64,000 bases of DNA, taken from contig NZ_BNAS01000001.1 in the NCBI RefSeq assembly GCF_014653785.1, positions 543,898 through 607,897 on the forward strand, in the 5' to 3' direction. The position numbers and the translations under genes are program-made. The notes beneath the pieces were generated by a model. The model was not told where the DNA came from. It made no database searches and saw nothing but the letters and a program-made list of their open reading frames with translations. The DNA comes from Promicromonospora soli (GTDB lineage Bacteria > Actinomycetota > Actinomycetes > Actinomycetales > Cellulomonadaceae). This document shows positions 9,285-17,661 of this stretch, piece by piece (the first letter of the stretch is position 1; the number at the start of each line of letters is the position of its first letter).

Positions 9285-9650
9285 GTGACAGATCTCGACG
9301 CCCTCGTGGGCGAATGGCTGACCCTGCCCGACCTCGCCGAGGCCCTCGACATCGAGGTCGGCAAGGCCCGCGGCCTGGTCCGTGACCAGCACGTCGTCGG
9401 CATCAAGCGCGGCGAGCGCACGACCTTCCAGGTCCCGGCCGCGTTCGTGCTGCCCGACGTCGAAGGCCGGCCCGGCATCATCCCGACCCTGCGGGGCACC
9501 GTCATAGTGCTGTCGGACGCCGGTTTCACCGAGGAGGAGATCCTCGAGTGGCTGTTCACGCCGAACGACGAGCTCGGCGAGCGGCCGGTGGACGCCCTGA
9601 TCAACGGCAAGCGCGCCGCCGTGCGCCGGGTGGCGCAGACGCAGCTCTAG
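9285..9650 (+). CDS. Rv2175c-like winged-helix DNA-binding protein
   Basis: 121 residues. The first half is a helix-turn-helix of the form WLTLPDLAEALDIEVGKARGLVRDQ, then a strand pair (VGIKRGERTTFQVPAAFV). The C-terminal half (GTVIVLSDAGFTEEEILEWLF, PVDALINGKRAAVRRVAQ) matches the conserved extension of Rv2175c. In M. tuberculosis, PknL phosphorylates Rv2175c and thereby blocks its DNA binding; the divergent kinase gene here implies the same signalling pair (inference). It converges with the DAHP synthase gene, with ten bases between the stops. Confidence 0.82.
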   Translation: MTDLDALVGEWLTLPDLAEALDIEVGKARGLVRDQHVVGIKRGERTTFQVPAAFVLPDVEGRPGIIPTLRGTVIVLSDAGFTEEEILEWLFTPNDELGERPVDALINGKRAAVRRVAQTQL

Positions 9651-9660
9651 CCCTTCATCC

Positions 9661-11022
9661 TCAGCTCCGGAGCATGTCCGCTACCTGGAAGGCCAGCTCC
9701 AGCGACTGCTGGTGGTTCAGGCGCGGGTCCACGAGGGTCTCGTAGCGCAGGGCGAGGCCCGCGTCGGAGATCTCCTCGCTGCCGCCGAGCACCTCGGTGA
9801 CGTCGTCGCCCGTGAGCTCCATGTGCAGCCCGCCCGGGACGGTGCCCAGCGCCCGGTGCACCTCGAAGAACCCGGCCACCTCGTCGAGCACGTCGGTGAG
9901 GCGGCGCGTCTTGTAGCCGCTGTCCGACGTGATCGTGTTGCCGTGCATCGGGTCCGTCACCCACGTGACGTTCGCGCCCGCCCAGGTCACGGCCTCGACG
10001 ATGGACGGCAGCACGTCCCGGACCTGGCCGGCGCCCATGCGCGTGATGAACGTGAGCCGTCCCGGGACGTTCTCCGGGTTGAGCCGCTCGGTGAGCGCCA
10101 GGGCGTCGTGCGGCGTCGTCGTCGGGCCGAGCTTCACGCCTATCGGGTTGGCGATGCGGGCCATGAAGTCGACGTGGGCGCCGTCGAGCTGACGCGTGCG
10201 CTCCCCGATCCAAAGAAAATGTGCGCTGGTGTCGTAGGCCTTGCCGGTGCGCTGGTCGGTGCGGGTCAGTGCCCGCTCGTAGTCGAGCACCAGGGCCTCG
10301 TGGCTCAGGAAGAACTCGACGGAGCGCAGCGCGTCGAAGTCGGCGCCGCACGCGTGCATGAACCGGATGGCGCGGTCGATCTCGTCCGCCGTCTTCTCGT
10401 ACTGCGCGTAGGCAGGGTTGAGCATGAAGCCGCGGTTCCACTCGTGCACCTGCCGCAGGTCGGCGAAGCCGCCCTGGGTGAAGGCGCGCACCACGTTCGC
10501 CGTCGCCGACGAGATCCGGTACGCCTGCTCGAGCCGCTCCGGGTCGGGCATGCGGTCCTGCGGCGTGAACGGGAAACCGTTGATCATGTCACCGCGGTAG
10601 GCGGGCAGCGTCACGCCGTCGCGCGTCTCCGTGTCGCTGGAGCGCGGTTTGGCGTACTGGCCCGCCAGGCGGCCCATCTTCACGACCGGGGTGCTCGCGC
10701 CGTGCGTGAGCACCACCGCCATCTGCAGGATGGTGCGGATCTTGTTCCGGATGCGGTCGGCGTTCGCCTCGGCGAACGTCTCGGCGCAGTCCCCGCCCTG
10801 GAGCAGGAACGCCTCGCCCCGACCGGCGGCGGCAAGCCGCTCGGTCAGGGTGTCGGCCTGTGCGGGCACCACGATGGGCGCGGCCTGGGCCAGGCGGCCC
10901 GTGGCGGCCGCCAGCGCGGCCGGGTCCGGCCACGTCGGCTGCTGGCGGGCCGTGAGCGTGCGGTAGTGGTCCAGCCCGGCCGGACCCGCCGACCGTTCGG
11001 CCGGATCGGTGACGGTGCTCAT
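9661..11022 (-). CDS. aroG: Class II 3-deoxy-7-phosphoheptulonate (DAHP) synthase
   Basis: 453 residues, normal for class II (plant/actinobacterial) DAHP synthases, which catalyse the first shikimate step from PEP and erythrose 4-phosphate. Visible family blocks: QQPTWPDPAALA, LLQGGDCAETFAE with the metal-binding Cys, RIRNKIRTILQMAVVLTHG, KMGRLAGQYAKPRS, RGDMINGFPF, WIGERTRQLDGAHVDF, GVKLGPTT, TRMGAGQVRDVLP, WVTDPMHGNTI and GGLHMELTGDDVTECL-like GDDVTEVLGG. The neighbourhood (isoprenoid synthase, kinase, Rv2175c-like) matches the aroG region of M. tuberculosis. The phosphofructokinase gene just upstream on the same strand, 31 bases away, may be co-transcribed. Confidence 0.95.
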   Translation of the reverse strand: MSTVTDPAERSAGPAGLDHYRTLTARQQPTWPDPAALAAATGRLAQAAPIVVPAQADTLTERLAAAGRGEAFLLQGGDCAETFAEANADRIRNKIRTILQMAVVLTHGASTPVVKMGRLAGQYAKPRSSDTETRDGVTLPAYRGDMINGFPFTPQDRMPDPERLEQAYRISSATANVVRAFTQGGFADLRQVHEWNRGFMLNPAYAQYEKTADEIDRAIRFMHACGADFDALRSVEFFLSHEALVLDYERALTRTDQRTGKAYDTSAHFLWIGERTRQLDGAHVDFMARIANPIGVKLGPTTTPHDALALTERLNPENVPGRLTFITRMGAGQVRDVLPSIVEAVTWAGANVTWVTDPMHGNTITSDSGYKTRRLTDVLDEVAGFFEVHRALGTVPGGLHMELTGDDVTEVLGGSEEISDAGLALRYETLVDPRLNHQQSLELAFQVADMLRS

Positions 11023-11053
11023 CGGCTCGCCGGTTGCGGTACCCGCACCGTGC

Positions 11054-12280
11054 TCAGTGCTCCGCCGGGGCGGCCGGCACGAGTGGCTGGCCGATGTCCG
11101 CGAGGATCTCGCCGAACCACTCCTGCGAGACGTCGAACGCCTTGCCGCCGGCGATGCGCGGGAAGGCGATGGCCTTGAGCCGGTCGCCGTCCTCCTCGTC
11201 GTGGCCGATGACGCCGGACTCGCCGCGCAGCGCGCACTCCACCGCGTAGTCGGTCATGGACTTGATCAGGCGCAGGTCGTCGCTGTTCGCGGCCGCGGCA
11301 CGCGAGTAGTAGCCCGACTTCTGCACCATCGTCTTCTCGGCGCCCAGCTTCTCCGCGAACTGCTTCGCGAACCACTGGCCCGGGTTGATCGTGTCGAGCT
11401 TCACGTGCCCGAACGGGTCGCGCTCCACCGTCTCGCCCGCCGCCTCGAGCTGGGCCACGATCTCGTGCATGCCGGCACCCTCCGACAGGAAGATGTTGAC
11501 GTTGCCGATCTCGTCCATGACGCCGCGCAGGCGCTTGGCCTCGCCCTCGAGGTCGATCTCGAGCTCGGGCAGGAACACCGCGTGCACGTCCCAGCGCTCG
11601 CGCGACAGGCCGAGGGCGGGCGCCCACTCCTGCTCGTCGAGCCACTCGCGGTACGACTTCGCGGTGGCCGCCGTCAGCCAGCCGCAGTGGCGGCCCATGA
11701 CCTCGTGCACGATCAGCATGCGCGGGCCCACGCGGTTCTCACCGATGATGTTGGCCGCGAACTTCGCGCCCTCCTCGGCGGCGGTCCACGCGCCGAGCGA
11801 CTGCTTGATCGGCACCACGTCGTTGTCGATCGTCTTCGGCAGGCCCACCACGGTGAGCTCGTAGCCGTTCTCGTGCAGGTAGGCGGCCAGGTCGGCGGCC
11901 GTCGTGTTGGTGTCGTCACCGCCGATGGTGTGCAGCACGTCGACGCCGTCGGCCTTGAGCTGCTCGGCGGCCACGTGCAGCGGGTCCTGGCCCTCCTGGA
12001 CCAGGCCGCGCTTCACCGCGTCCTTGACGTTGGTCAGCTTCACGCGCGAGTTGCCGATCGGCGAGCCGCCGAAGCGGTGCAGGACCGGGGCCTGCTTGCG
12101 AGCCTCCTCGTCGATCTCGATCTTGTTGCCGGTCAGCAGGCCGTGGTAGCCGTGCAGGTAGGCAATGATCTCGATCTCGGGGTCGAGCTCGGTGTAACGC
12201 TCGATCAGACCGCCGACCGAGGAAGACAGGCAGGGCGCGAAGCCGCCGGCGGTCAGCAGGGCCACACGACGTACAGCCAT
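11054..12280 (-). CDS. pfp: 6-phosphofructokinase, pyrophosphate-type
   Basis: 408 residues from the ATG at 12280; minus-strand GAGAGGTG lies about ten bases upstream, and an in-frame ATG at 12298 is an alternative. Family A PFK signatures: LLTAGGFAPCLSS at the N-terminus, IGGDDTNTTAADLA, and PKTIDNDV. Asp in place of Gly in GGDDT and Lys in PKTIDND are the residues that mark PPi use rather than ATP. RHCGWLTAATA and GYYSRAAAAN also match. It interconverts fructose 6-phosphate and fructose 1,6-bisphosphate reversibly, which allows PPi-saving glycolysis and gluconeogenesis. The 293-bp gap upstream serves this gene and the divergent GNAT gene. Confidence 0.92.
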   Translation of the reverse strand: MAVRRVALLTAGGFAPCLSSSVGGLIERYTELDPEIEIIAYLHGYHGLLTGNKIEIDEEARKQAPVLHRFGGSPIGNSRVKLTNVKDAVKRGLVQEGQDPLHVAAEQLKADGVDVLHTIGGDDTNTTAADLAAYLHENGYELTVVGLPKTIDNDVVPIKQSLGAWTAAEEGAKFAANIIGENRVGPRMLIVHEVMGRHCGWLTAATAKSYREWLDEQEWAPALGLSRERWDVHAVFLPELEIDLEGEAKRLRGVMDEIGNVNIFLSEGAGMHEIVAQLEAAGETVERDPFGHVKLDTINPGQWFAKQFAEKLGAEKTMVQKSGYYSRAAAANSDDLRLIKSMTDYAVECALRGESGVIGHDEEDGDRLKAIAFPRIAGGKAFDVSQEWFGEILADIGQPLVPAAPAEH

Positions 12281-12535
12281 CGGAGGAGCACCTCTCATCG
12301 GGGAAATTTCTAGGGCGCCACCGCCGGCGATCGCCCGCGCGGCACCCTTCATCGTCATCCTACTGACGGCCAGGGACTGCGCCTGGCACGTCCGGTGAAT
12401 GAGCACCTTGCCCGACGGCGCCTCGCGGGCGCTCCGTGGGCACCGAGGTTGCGCGCCGGGATGCAGCCCAGCTGCCACCATCTCCGGTCGGCTGGGTCTC
12501 GACTCAGGCCCGCGGCGCGTGCGAGAATTGTCCTG

Positions 12536-12566
12536 AGCCTCCCGGTGCCAAGCGGCCCGGGAGGCT
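12536..12566 (+). promoter_or_regulatory. Hairpin covering the GNAT ribosome-binding site
   Basis: AGCCTCCCGG (12536-12545) is the exact reverse complement of CCGGGAGGCT (12557-12566), with an 11-base loop. The 3' arm contains GGGAGG, the Shine-Dalgarno of the ATG at 12574. A GAGAAT -10-like box at 12523-12528 would start the mRNA almost exactly at the base of the hairpin. Pairing would hide the ribosome-binding site. A short terminator is the alternative reading, since TTTGT follows. Confidence 0.5.
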
Positions 12567-12573
12567 TTGTGTC

Positions 12574-13110
12574 ATGACGAACTCTCACGCCTCGCCGCCC
12601 GCACGGCTGACGATCCGGCCGACGACGCCCGCCGACCGCCTTCTCCTGGAGCGGCTCTGGCTCCTGTTCCGGCACGACATGTCGGAAGTCTCTGGGTCGC
12701 TCCCCGACCCGAGCGGACAGTTCCGGCGCGAGCGGCTGGACGCGGCGTTCACCGACCCGGGCTGGCGTGGCGTCGTCGCACACCTGGAGCCGGCCGACGG
12801 CGCCCCGGCGTCGCCGGTGGGGTTCGCGCTGGTACGGGGGCTCGATGGCCCGACGCGCGTGCTCAGCTCGTTCTTCGTGGTGCGCGGCGTCCGCCGGATG
12901 GGCATCGGGCGGGACCTGGCGGCCCACGTGCTGGCGAGCTTGCCCGGCAGGTGGGAGATCGCGTTCCAGGACGCCAACCCACCCGCCGTGCAGTTCTGGC
13001 GGGCGGTGGCCACTGACGCCGTCGGGCAGGCGTGGACCGAGGAGCACCGTGCGGTGCCCGGCCGGCCGGACGCGCCGCCGGACACCTGGATCTCGCTCAC
13101 GACCGGCTAG
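12574..13110 (+). CDS. GNAT family N-acetyltransferase
   Basis: 178 residues from the ATG at 12574, with GGGAGG nine bases upstream. The GNAT fold is visible: RLTIRPTTPADRLLLERLW at the start, GFALVRGLD and VLSSFFVVRGVRRMGIGRDLAAHVLA (motif A with the acetyl-CoA loop R-x-x-G-I-G-R, about residues 95-118), and the later QDANPPAVQFWRAVA segment typical of motif B. The substrate is unknown. The ribosome-binding site is inside a perfect hairpin. The gene is followed by a very strong palindrome shared with the convergent acyl-CoA synthetase gene. Confidence 0.85.
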   Translation: MTNSHASPPARLTIRPTTPADRLLLERLWLLFRHDMSEVSGSLPDPSGQFRRERLDAAFTDPGWRGVVAHLEPADGAPASPVGFALVRGLDGPTRVLSSFFVVRGVRRMGIGRDLAAHVLASLPGRWEIAFQDANPPAVQFWRAVATDAVGQAWTEEHRAVPGRPDAPPDTWISLTTG

Positions 13111-13124
13111 CCGCACAACACGAG

Positions 13125-13184
13125 TTCGGTCGGTTGCTTCGAGGTCGGTCCATCACTGGACCGACCTCGAAGCAACCGACCGAA
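13125..13184. terminator. Bidirectional terminator, perfect 28-bp stem
   Basis: 13125-13152 is the exact reverse complement of 13157-13184, with a 4-base loop (TCAC). It lies between the stops of the convergent GNAT (13110) and acyl-CoA synthetase (13199) genes and would work in both directions. Its sequence is unrelated to the repeated palindromes elsewhere in the window. Confidence 0.85.
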
Positions 13185-13198
13185 GCCGCAGAGCCTGG

Positions 13199-15031
13199 TC
13201 AGCCGATCAGGTGCAGGCTCTCCTTGTTCTTGTCCGCGTACAGGCGCTCGACCTCGGCGTCGAAGTCCTTCAGGAACACCGCGCGCCGCACGCTCTGCTT
13301 CGGCGTGAGGTACCCGTTCTCGATGGTCAGGTCGCCCCCGAGCACCGTGTACTTGCGGATCGACTCCGCCTTCGACACCGCCTTGTTGGCCCGCTGCACC
13401 GCCCCGTCCAGCGCCGCGAGCACGTCGGGGTCCTTCCTGGCCTCGTCCACGGACATCACGGGCTTGCCGTGCATCTTCAGCCAGCCCGGCAGCCCCTCGG
13501 CGTCCAGGGTGACGAGCGCCCCGATGTACGGCTTGTTGTCGCCGACCACGACGCACTGGCTGACCAGGGCGTGCGCGCGGATGCGGTCCTCCAGCATCGA
13601 CGGTGCCACGTTCTTGCCGCCCGCGGTGACGATGATCTCCTTCTTGCGGCCGGTGATCGTGAGGAACCCGTCGTCGTCCAGCACGCCCAGGTCGCCGGTG
13701 AGGAACCAGCCGTCCTCGGTGAACGACTCCGCGGTGGCGGCTTCGTTGTTGTGGTACGCCCGGAAGATGTTCTGGCCCTTGAGGAGGATCTCGCCGTCGG
13801 CCGCGATCTTGACGGCGCAGCCCGGCAGCGGCGGGCCGACCGTGCCGATCTTCGTCGCCGTCGGGCGGGTCACGGTTGCCGGGGCCGTGGACTCGGTGAG
13901 GCCGTAGCCCTCGAGCACGGTGAGGCCCAGACCACGGTAGAAGTGGCCGAGGCGCTCGCCCAGCGGGCCGCCGCCCGAGACCGCGAACTCCGCCTGGCCG
14001 CCCAGCCTGGCCCGCAGCTTCGAGAACACCAGCGCGCTGGCGACCGAGTGCTGCAGCTTCAGGCCCAGGCTCGGGCCTGACGGCGTGTCCAGCGCCCGCG
14101 ACCACGCGATACCCGTCGCCGTGGCCCAGTGGAAGATCTTCGACTTGCCGCCGGCCGCCGCCGTCTGCTCGGCCGTGTTGTAGACCTTCTCGAACACCCG
14201 CGGCACCGCGAGGATGAACGTGGGCTTGAACTCGCCCAGGCCGTCGACCAGCGTCGTCGTGTCGCCCCAGTGCCCGGTGACGACGCCGCCGGCCACGGCG
14301 AGCACGTGGACGAAGCGCGCGAACACGTGCGCCATCGGGATGAACAGGAGGGTGCGTCCGCCCTCCTTGGCGAACACCTCCGGCACGGCCTTGACGGCGT
14401 TCACGGAGAGCGACGCGAAGTTGCGGTGCGTCAGCTCGGCGCCCTTGGGACGGCCCGTGGTGCCCGAGGTGTAGATGATCGTGGCGAGGTCGTCGAGGTC
14501 GGCGATGCCCCGGCGGCGGGCGATCTCGGCGTCGGGCACGTCCACGCCCTCGGCCGTTACCGCGTCCAGCGCGCCGTCGTCGATGACGAGCACGTCGGTC
14601 ACGAGCGGGCAGGCGGCACGTACCTCGGCCACGGTGGCGGCGTGGTCGGCGTTCTCGACGAAGACCAGCTTCACCTCGGCGTCCGAGAGGATCCACTCGA
14701 CCTGCTCGGCCGAGGAGGTCTCGTAGACCGGGACGGGTACCGCGCCGGCGGCCCAGGCCGCGAAGTCCAGCACCGCCCACTCGTACCGCGTGCGGCACAT
14801 GATGCCGACCTTGTCCCCGGGCTCGATCCCGCGGGCGACGAGGCCCTTCGCCACAGCGACGACCTCGGCGTCGAACTCGCCGGCCGTGACGACCCGCCAG
14901 GGCTCACCCTTACCGGTGGGAACCTCCATCATCGGCTTGTCGGCACCGGCGCCGACCCGCTCCGCGAGTAAATCGTTGAGATTGGAGGTTGGGGGCAGCT
15001 CGATGAGGATCGGGCTGAAGATCTCGTCCAT
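13199..15031 (-). CDS. fadD: Long-chain acyl-CoA synthetase (AMP-binding)
   Basis: 610 residues from the ATG at 15031, with GGAG about seven bases upstream. Adenylate-forming motifs: the P-loop TIIYTSGTTGRPKGAELTH near residue 180, FIPMAHVFAR, the A5-type GYGLTESTA, TGDLG and the hinge ITGRKKEIIVTAGGKNVAP. The C-terminus carries the expected Lys (ENGYLTPKQSVRR). The form is that of bacterial FadD15/long-chain ACSL enzymes, which activate fatty acids to acyl-CoA for degradation or lipid synthesis. The chain-length range is not visible. It is divergent from the glucokinase gene. Confidence 0.93.
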   Translation of the reverse strand: MDEIFSPILIELPPTSNLNDLLAERVGAGADKPMMEVPTGKGEPWRVVTAGEFDAEVVAVAKGLVARGIEPGDKVGIMCRTRYEWAVLDFAAWAAGAVPVPVYETSSAEQVEWILSDAEVKLVFVENADHAATVAEVRAACPLVTDVLVIDDGALDAVTAEGVDVPDAEIARRRGIADLDDLATIIYTSGTTGRPKGAELTHRNFASLSVNAVKAVPEVFAKEGGRTLLFIPMAHVFARFVHVLAVAGGVVTGHWGDTTTLVDGLGEFKPTFILAVPRVFEKVYNTAEQTAAAGGKSKIFHWATATGIAWSRALDTPSGPSLGLKLQHSVASALVFSKLRARLGGQAEFAVSGGGPLGERLGHFYRGLGLTVLEGYGLTESTAPATVTRPTATKIGTVGPPLPGCAVKIAADGEILLKGQNIFRAYHNNEAATAESFTEDGWFLTGDLGVLDDDGFLTITGRKKEIIVTAGGKNVAPSMLEDRIRAHALVSQCVVVGDNKPYIGALVTLDAEGLPGWLKMHGKPVMSVDEARKDPDVLAALDGAVQRANKAVSKAESIRKYTVLGGDLTIENGYLTPKQSVRRAVFLKDFDAEVERLYADKNKESLHLIG

Positions 15032-15198
15032 TCTGACTCCAGTGGCAGTACTGACCTTGCCTGCAAAGATACCGGGAAACGGACTCCGCGTGTTGCATCC
15101 CGCGCGGTCGCTACCCTGGGTGTGCGCACCGACATCGGTGCAGCCCCCTTCTCGACGGCCCTTGGGGCCGTCGCGCACACGAGAGAACGTGAGGACGA

Positions 15199-16143
15199 AT
15201 GCACGCCATCGGGGTCGACATCGGCGGCACCAAGATCGCTGTGGGAGTCGTCGACGAGGACGGCAAGGTCCTCGCCCAGGTGCGCCGGGAGACGAATGCC
15301 GACGATGTCGCGCACATCGACAAGGCCATCGCGGACGCGTGCAACGAGCTCATCAAGGAGCACGAGGTGGGCGCCATCGGCCTGGCCGCCGCGGGCTTCG
15401 TGAGCCCCGACCGGACGTCCGTGAACTTCGCCCCCAACATCGCCTGGCGGGAGTACCCGCTGGCCGCGAAGGTGGCTGAGCTCGTGCACGCCGATATGCC
15501 CATCGTGGTGGAGAACGACGCCAACGCGGCGGGCTGGGCCGAGTTCCGGTTCGGCGCCGGCCGCGACGCCACCGACATGCTCATGCTCACTGTCGGCACC
15601 GGCCTGGGCGGCGCGGTGATCTCCGAGCGCGAGCTCGTCCGCGGCAAGTGGGGCATGGCCGCCGAGGTAGGGCACATGCGCGTCGTGCCGGAGGGCCACT
15701 ACTGCGGCTGCGGCCACGAGGGCTGCTGGGAGCAGTACGCGTCGGGCAGCGCACTGGAGCGCGACGCCCAGCACGCCGCCGTCGCGCGGGTGGACCAGGC
15801 GGCCCACCTGCTGGAGCTCGCCGGCGGCGACCCGGGAGAGATCCGGGGCAAGATGGTGACGGAGGCCGCCCAGGAGGGCGACCCGCTCTCGATCGAGCTG
15901 CTCGCCACCCTCGGGCGCTGGATCGGCGAGGGCTCGGCATCGGTCGCGGCCCTGCTCGACCCCGAGCTCATCGTCATCGGCGGTGGCGTCGGCGCGGCCG
16001 GCGAGCTGCTGCTCGGCCCGGTGCGCCGCGGCTTCGAGGCCCAGCTGTCCGCGATGGGGCACCGGCCCGTGGCGACGATCGAGCTGGCCCATCACGGCAA
16101 CGAGGCGGGCATCGTGGGCGCTGCGGACCTCGCCCGCCGCTGA
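15199..16143 (+). CDS. glk: ROK family glucokinase
   Basis: 314 residues. The ATG is preceded by GTGAGGA. The ATP-binding DIGGTKIAVGVVDEDG opens the protein, followed by the catalytic ENDANAAGWAEFRFGAG, LTVGTGLGGAVI, the ROK glucose/zinc segment EVGHMRVVPEGHYCGCGHEG with Cys and His ligands, and IVIGGGVGAAGELLL. Actinobacterial members phosphorylate glucose imported or released inside the cell. The glycosidase operon 2.7 kb away should generate such glucose (inference). It converges with a small membrane protein gene across a long repeat palindrome. Confidence 0.93.
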   Translation: MHAIGVDIGGTKIAVGVVDEDGKVLAQVRRETNADDVAHIDKAIADACNELIKEHEVGAIGLAAAGFVSPDRTSVNFAPNIAWREYPLAAKVAELVHADMPIVVENDANAAGWAEFRFGAGRDATDMLMLTVGTGLGGAVISERELVRGKWGMAAEVGHMRVVPEGHYCGCGHEGCWEQYASGSALERDAQHAAVARVDQAAHLLELAGGDPGEIRGKMVTEAAQEGDPLSIELLATLGRWIGEGSASVAALLDPELIVIGGGVGAAGELLLGPVRRGFEAQLSAMGHRPVATIELAHHGNEAGIVGAADLARR

Positions 16144-16145
16144 CC

Positions 16146-16247
16146 CGAGATAGAACTGGAGCGAGATAGAACTCTGGCGAGATGGAACCGCAGCAGTCCT
16201 TGCGGTTCCATCTCGCCAGAGTTCTACTTCGCCACGGTTCTATCTCG
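16146..16247. repeat. Palindromic repeat, family A, copy 1
   Basis: About 100 bp between the stops of two convergent genes. The core is a perfect 25-bp stem (16168-16192 with 16201-16225); outside it, pairing continues with mismatches. The arms are built of a 10-bp unit GAGATAGAAC at 16147, 16163 and 16179 (the last reads GAGATGGAAC), exactly 16 bp apart. It recurs in reverse complement at 16205, 16221 and 16237, also 16 bp apart. Related elements lie at 50217-50278 and 58986-59026. It probably terminates both genes; the internal periodicity is beyond what termination needs. Confidence 0.85.
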
Positions 16248-16249
16248 CG

Positions 16250-16825
16250 TCAGACGACGGCGCCGGGGCCGTCGTCGTCCGGGTCCCGCTGGTGCGGCAT
16301 GCGCCAGATCAGCACGCCCAGGCCCGCGACGAACAGGCCGATGCCGATCTGGCCGGCCAGCGGCGGGATCGCGATGGACGGCACCGCCGCCGACACGACC
16401 ATCCCGATCACCGCGAGCACGGGCACGCCCACCACGAAGCCCCACGCCATGGTCAGCAGCGGGTCGCGGGACAGCAGCGGCGGGGGCTCCGGCGGGGTGA
16501 AGTGCGCCTCGGCCTCCTCGAGCGCCTCGGTCTCCGGCGACAGCGGCCAGTCTCGCGGGCCGGCGGGCAGGATCAGGCGCGACTCGGTCCCCGGCTCGGC
16601 GTCGGCGGGGCCATCCGTCGCTCCCTCGTCATCGAGCCGCGATATCTGAGACGATTCGGCGGGCTTCTCCCCGTCGTCGGCCTCGTCGTCGGTCCGAGGG
16701 GCTTCGATGTCGCCGAGAGTGGCGACGATGTCGGCCCAGCGCGATGCCACGTCGTCGTCGCCCAGCTCGCGTGGGGTGTCGCCGGGCACGTCGTCGTCGC
16801 GGTCGTCGGTGTTCGATGCGGCCAT
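16250..16825 (-). CDS. Small acidic membrane protein, unknown function
   Basis: 191 residues from the ATG at 16825; TAGAGT lies six bases upstream, so a leaderless start fits better than the ATG two codons earlier. The N-terminal 110 residues are strongly acidic and low in complexity (DDRDDDVPGD, DDEADDGEKP). Two hydrophobic helices follow, LLTMAWGFVVGVPVLAVIGMV near 127-147 and the IPPLAGQIGIGLFVAGLGVL region near 153-172, ending in a short charged tail. I do not recognise a family beyond an actinobacterial DUF-type membrane protein. The stop codon lies two bases beyond repeat family A copy 1. Confidence 0.7.
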   Translation of the reverse strand: MAASNTDDRDDDVPGDTPRELGDDDVASRWADIVATLGDIEAPRTDDEADDGEKPAESSQISRLDDEGATDGPADAEPGTESRLILPAGPRDWPLSPETEALEEAEAHFTPPEPPPLLSRDPLLTMAWGFVVGVPVLAVIGMVVSAAVPSIAIPPLAGQIGIGLFVAGLGVLIWRMPHQRDPDDDGPGAVV

Positions 16826-16881
16826 GGGCACACTCTATTGTCGTCAGGGAGCCCGCGGGGTCGGGTCTTGAGGAGGAAATC

Positions 16882-17646
16882 TTGTTCTACTGGGTGATGA
16901 GGAACCTGCTGGTGGGCCCGCTGCTGCGCCTCGCGTACAAGCCGTGGGTCATCGGCGGTAAGAACGTGCCGCGCACGGGCCCGGCGATCATGGCCAGCAA
17001 CCACCTTGCGGTGATCGACTCGTTCATCCTGCCGCTGGTGGTCCCGCGCCGGGTGACCTTCCTCGGCAAGTCCGACTACTTCGTGGGCAAGGGCCTCAAG
17101 GGCAGGATCATCGCCTGGTTCATGACGGGTATCGGCGTCATCCCCGTGGACCGCTCCGGCGGCGCCGCCAGCGAGGCAGCCTTGCGCACCGGCCTGCGCG
17201 TGCTGAGCGAGGGCAGTCTGTTCGGCATCTACCCGGAGGGCACCCGCAGCCCCGACGGCCGCCTCTACAAGGCGAAGACCGGCGTGGCCCGGATGGCGCT
17301 CGAGTCGGGCGCCCCCGTGATCCCCGTCGCCATGGTCGACACCGAGGTCGCCCAGCCGCCCGGCCGGGGCCTGCCCACGTTCATGCCCCTCGGCGCCGTG
17401 ATCGGCGAGCCTCTCGACTTCAGCCGGTACAAGGGCATGGAGACCGACAAGTTCGTGCTGCGCGCCGTCGCGGACGAGATCCAGTACGCGATCCTCGCCC
17501 TGTCCGGCCAGGAGTACGTCGACGCGTACGCGGCCAGCGCGAAGGAGCGCGCCGCCCACGGCGAGCCGCCGATCCCGGCGTCGGAGGAAGGCCCCGGCGG
17601 CCTCCCGCTCCCGGATGTCGAGAAGCCCCACCGCCCCAAGCGCTGA
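16882..17646 (+). CDS. plsC: 1-acyl-sn-glycerol-3-phosphate acyltransferase
   Basis: 254 residues from a TTG start at 16882, chosen because AGGAGG ends five bases upstream and no ATG or GTG fits that spacing. PlsC motifs: NHLAVID (H41 and D46, the catalytic HX4D), GVIPVDRSGG, and YPEGTRSPDG (E119). It transfers an acyl chain to lysophosphatidate in phospholipid synthesis. The first 20 residues are a hydrophobic membrane-contact segment. The C-terminal 30 residues are a Pro-rich tail. It is divergent from the small membrane protein gene. Confidence 0.9.
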   Translation: MFYWVMRNLLVGPLLRLAYKPWVIGGKNVPRTGPAIMASNHLAVIDSFILPLVVPRRVTFLGKSDYFVGKGLKGRIIAWFMTGIGVIPVDRSGGAASEAALRTGLRVLSEGSLFGIYPEGTRSPDGRLYKAKTGVARMALESGAPVIPVAMVDTEVAQPPGRGLPTFMPLGAVIGEPLDFSRYKGMETDKFVLRAVADEIQYAILALSGQEYVDAYAASAKERAAHGEPPIPASEEGPGGLPLPDVEKPHRPKR

Positions 17647-17661
17647 CCCGCCCTTGGTTGG

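Noticed and set aside
12281-12481. 67-codon N-terminal extension of the phosphofructokinase
   Set aside because: The family begins at MAVRRVALLTAGG, and the upstream part overlaps the control region of the divergent gene.
16146-16247. Family A palindrome as a transposon inverted end
   Set aside because: There is no transposase, no flanking target duplication that I can see, and the element is complete in itself between two genes.
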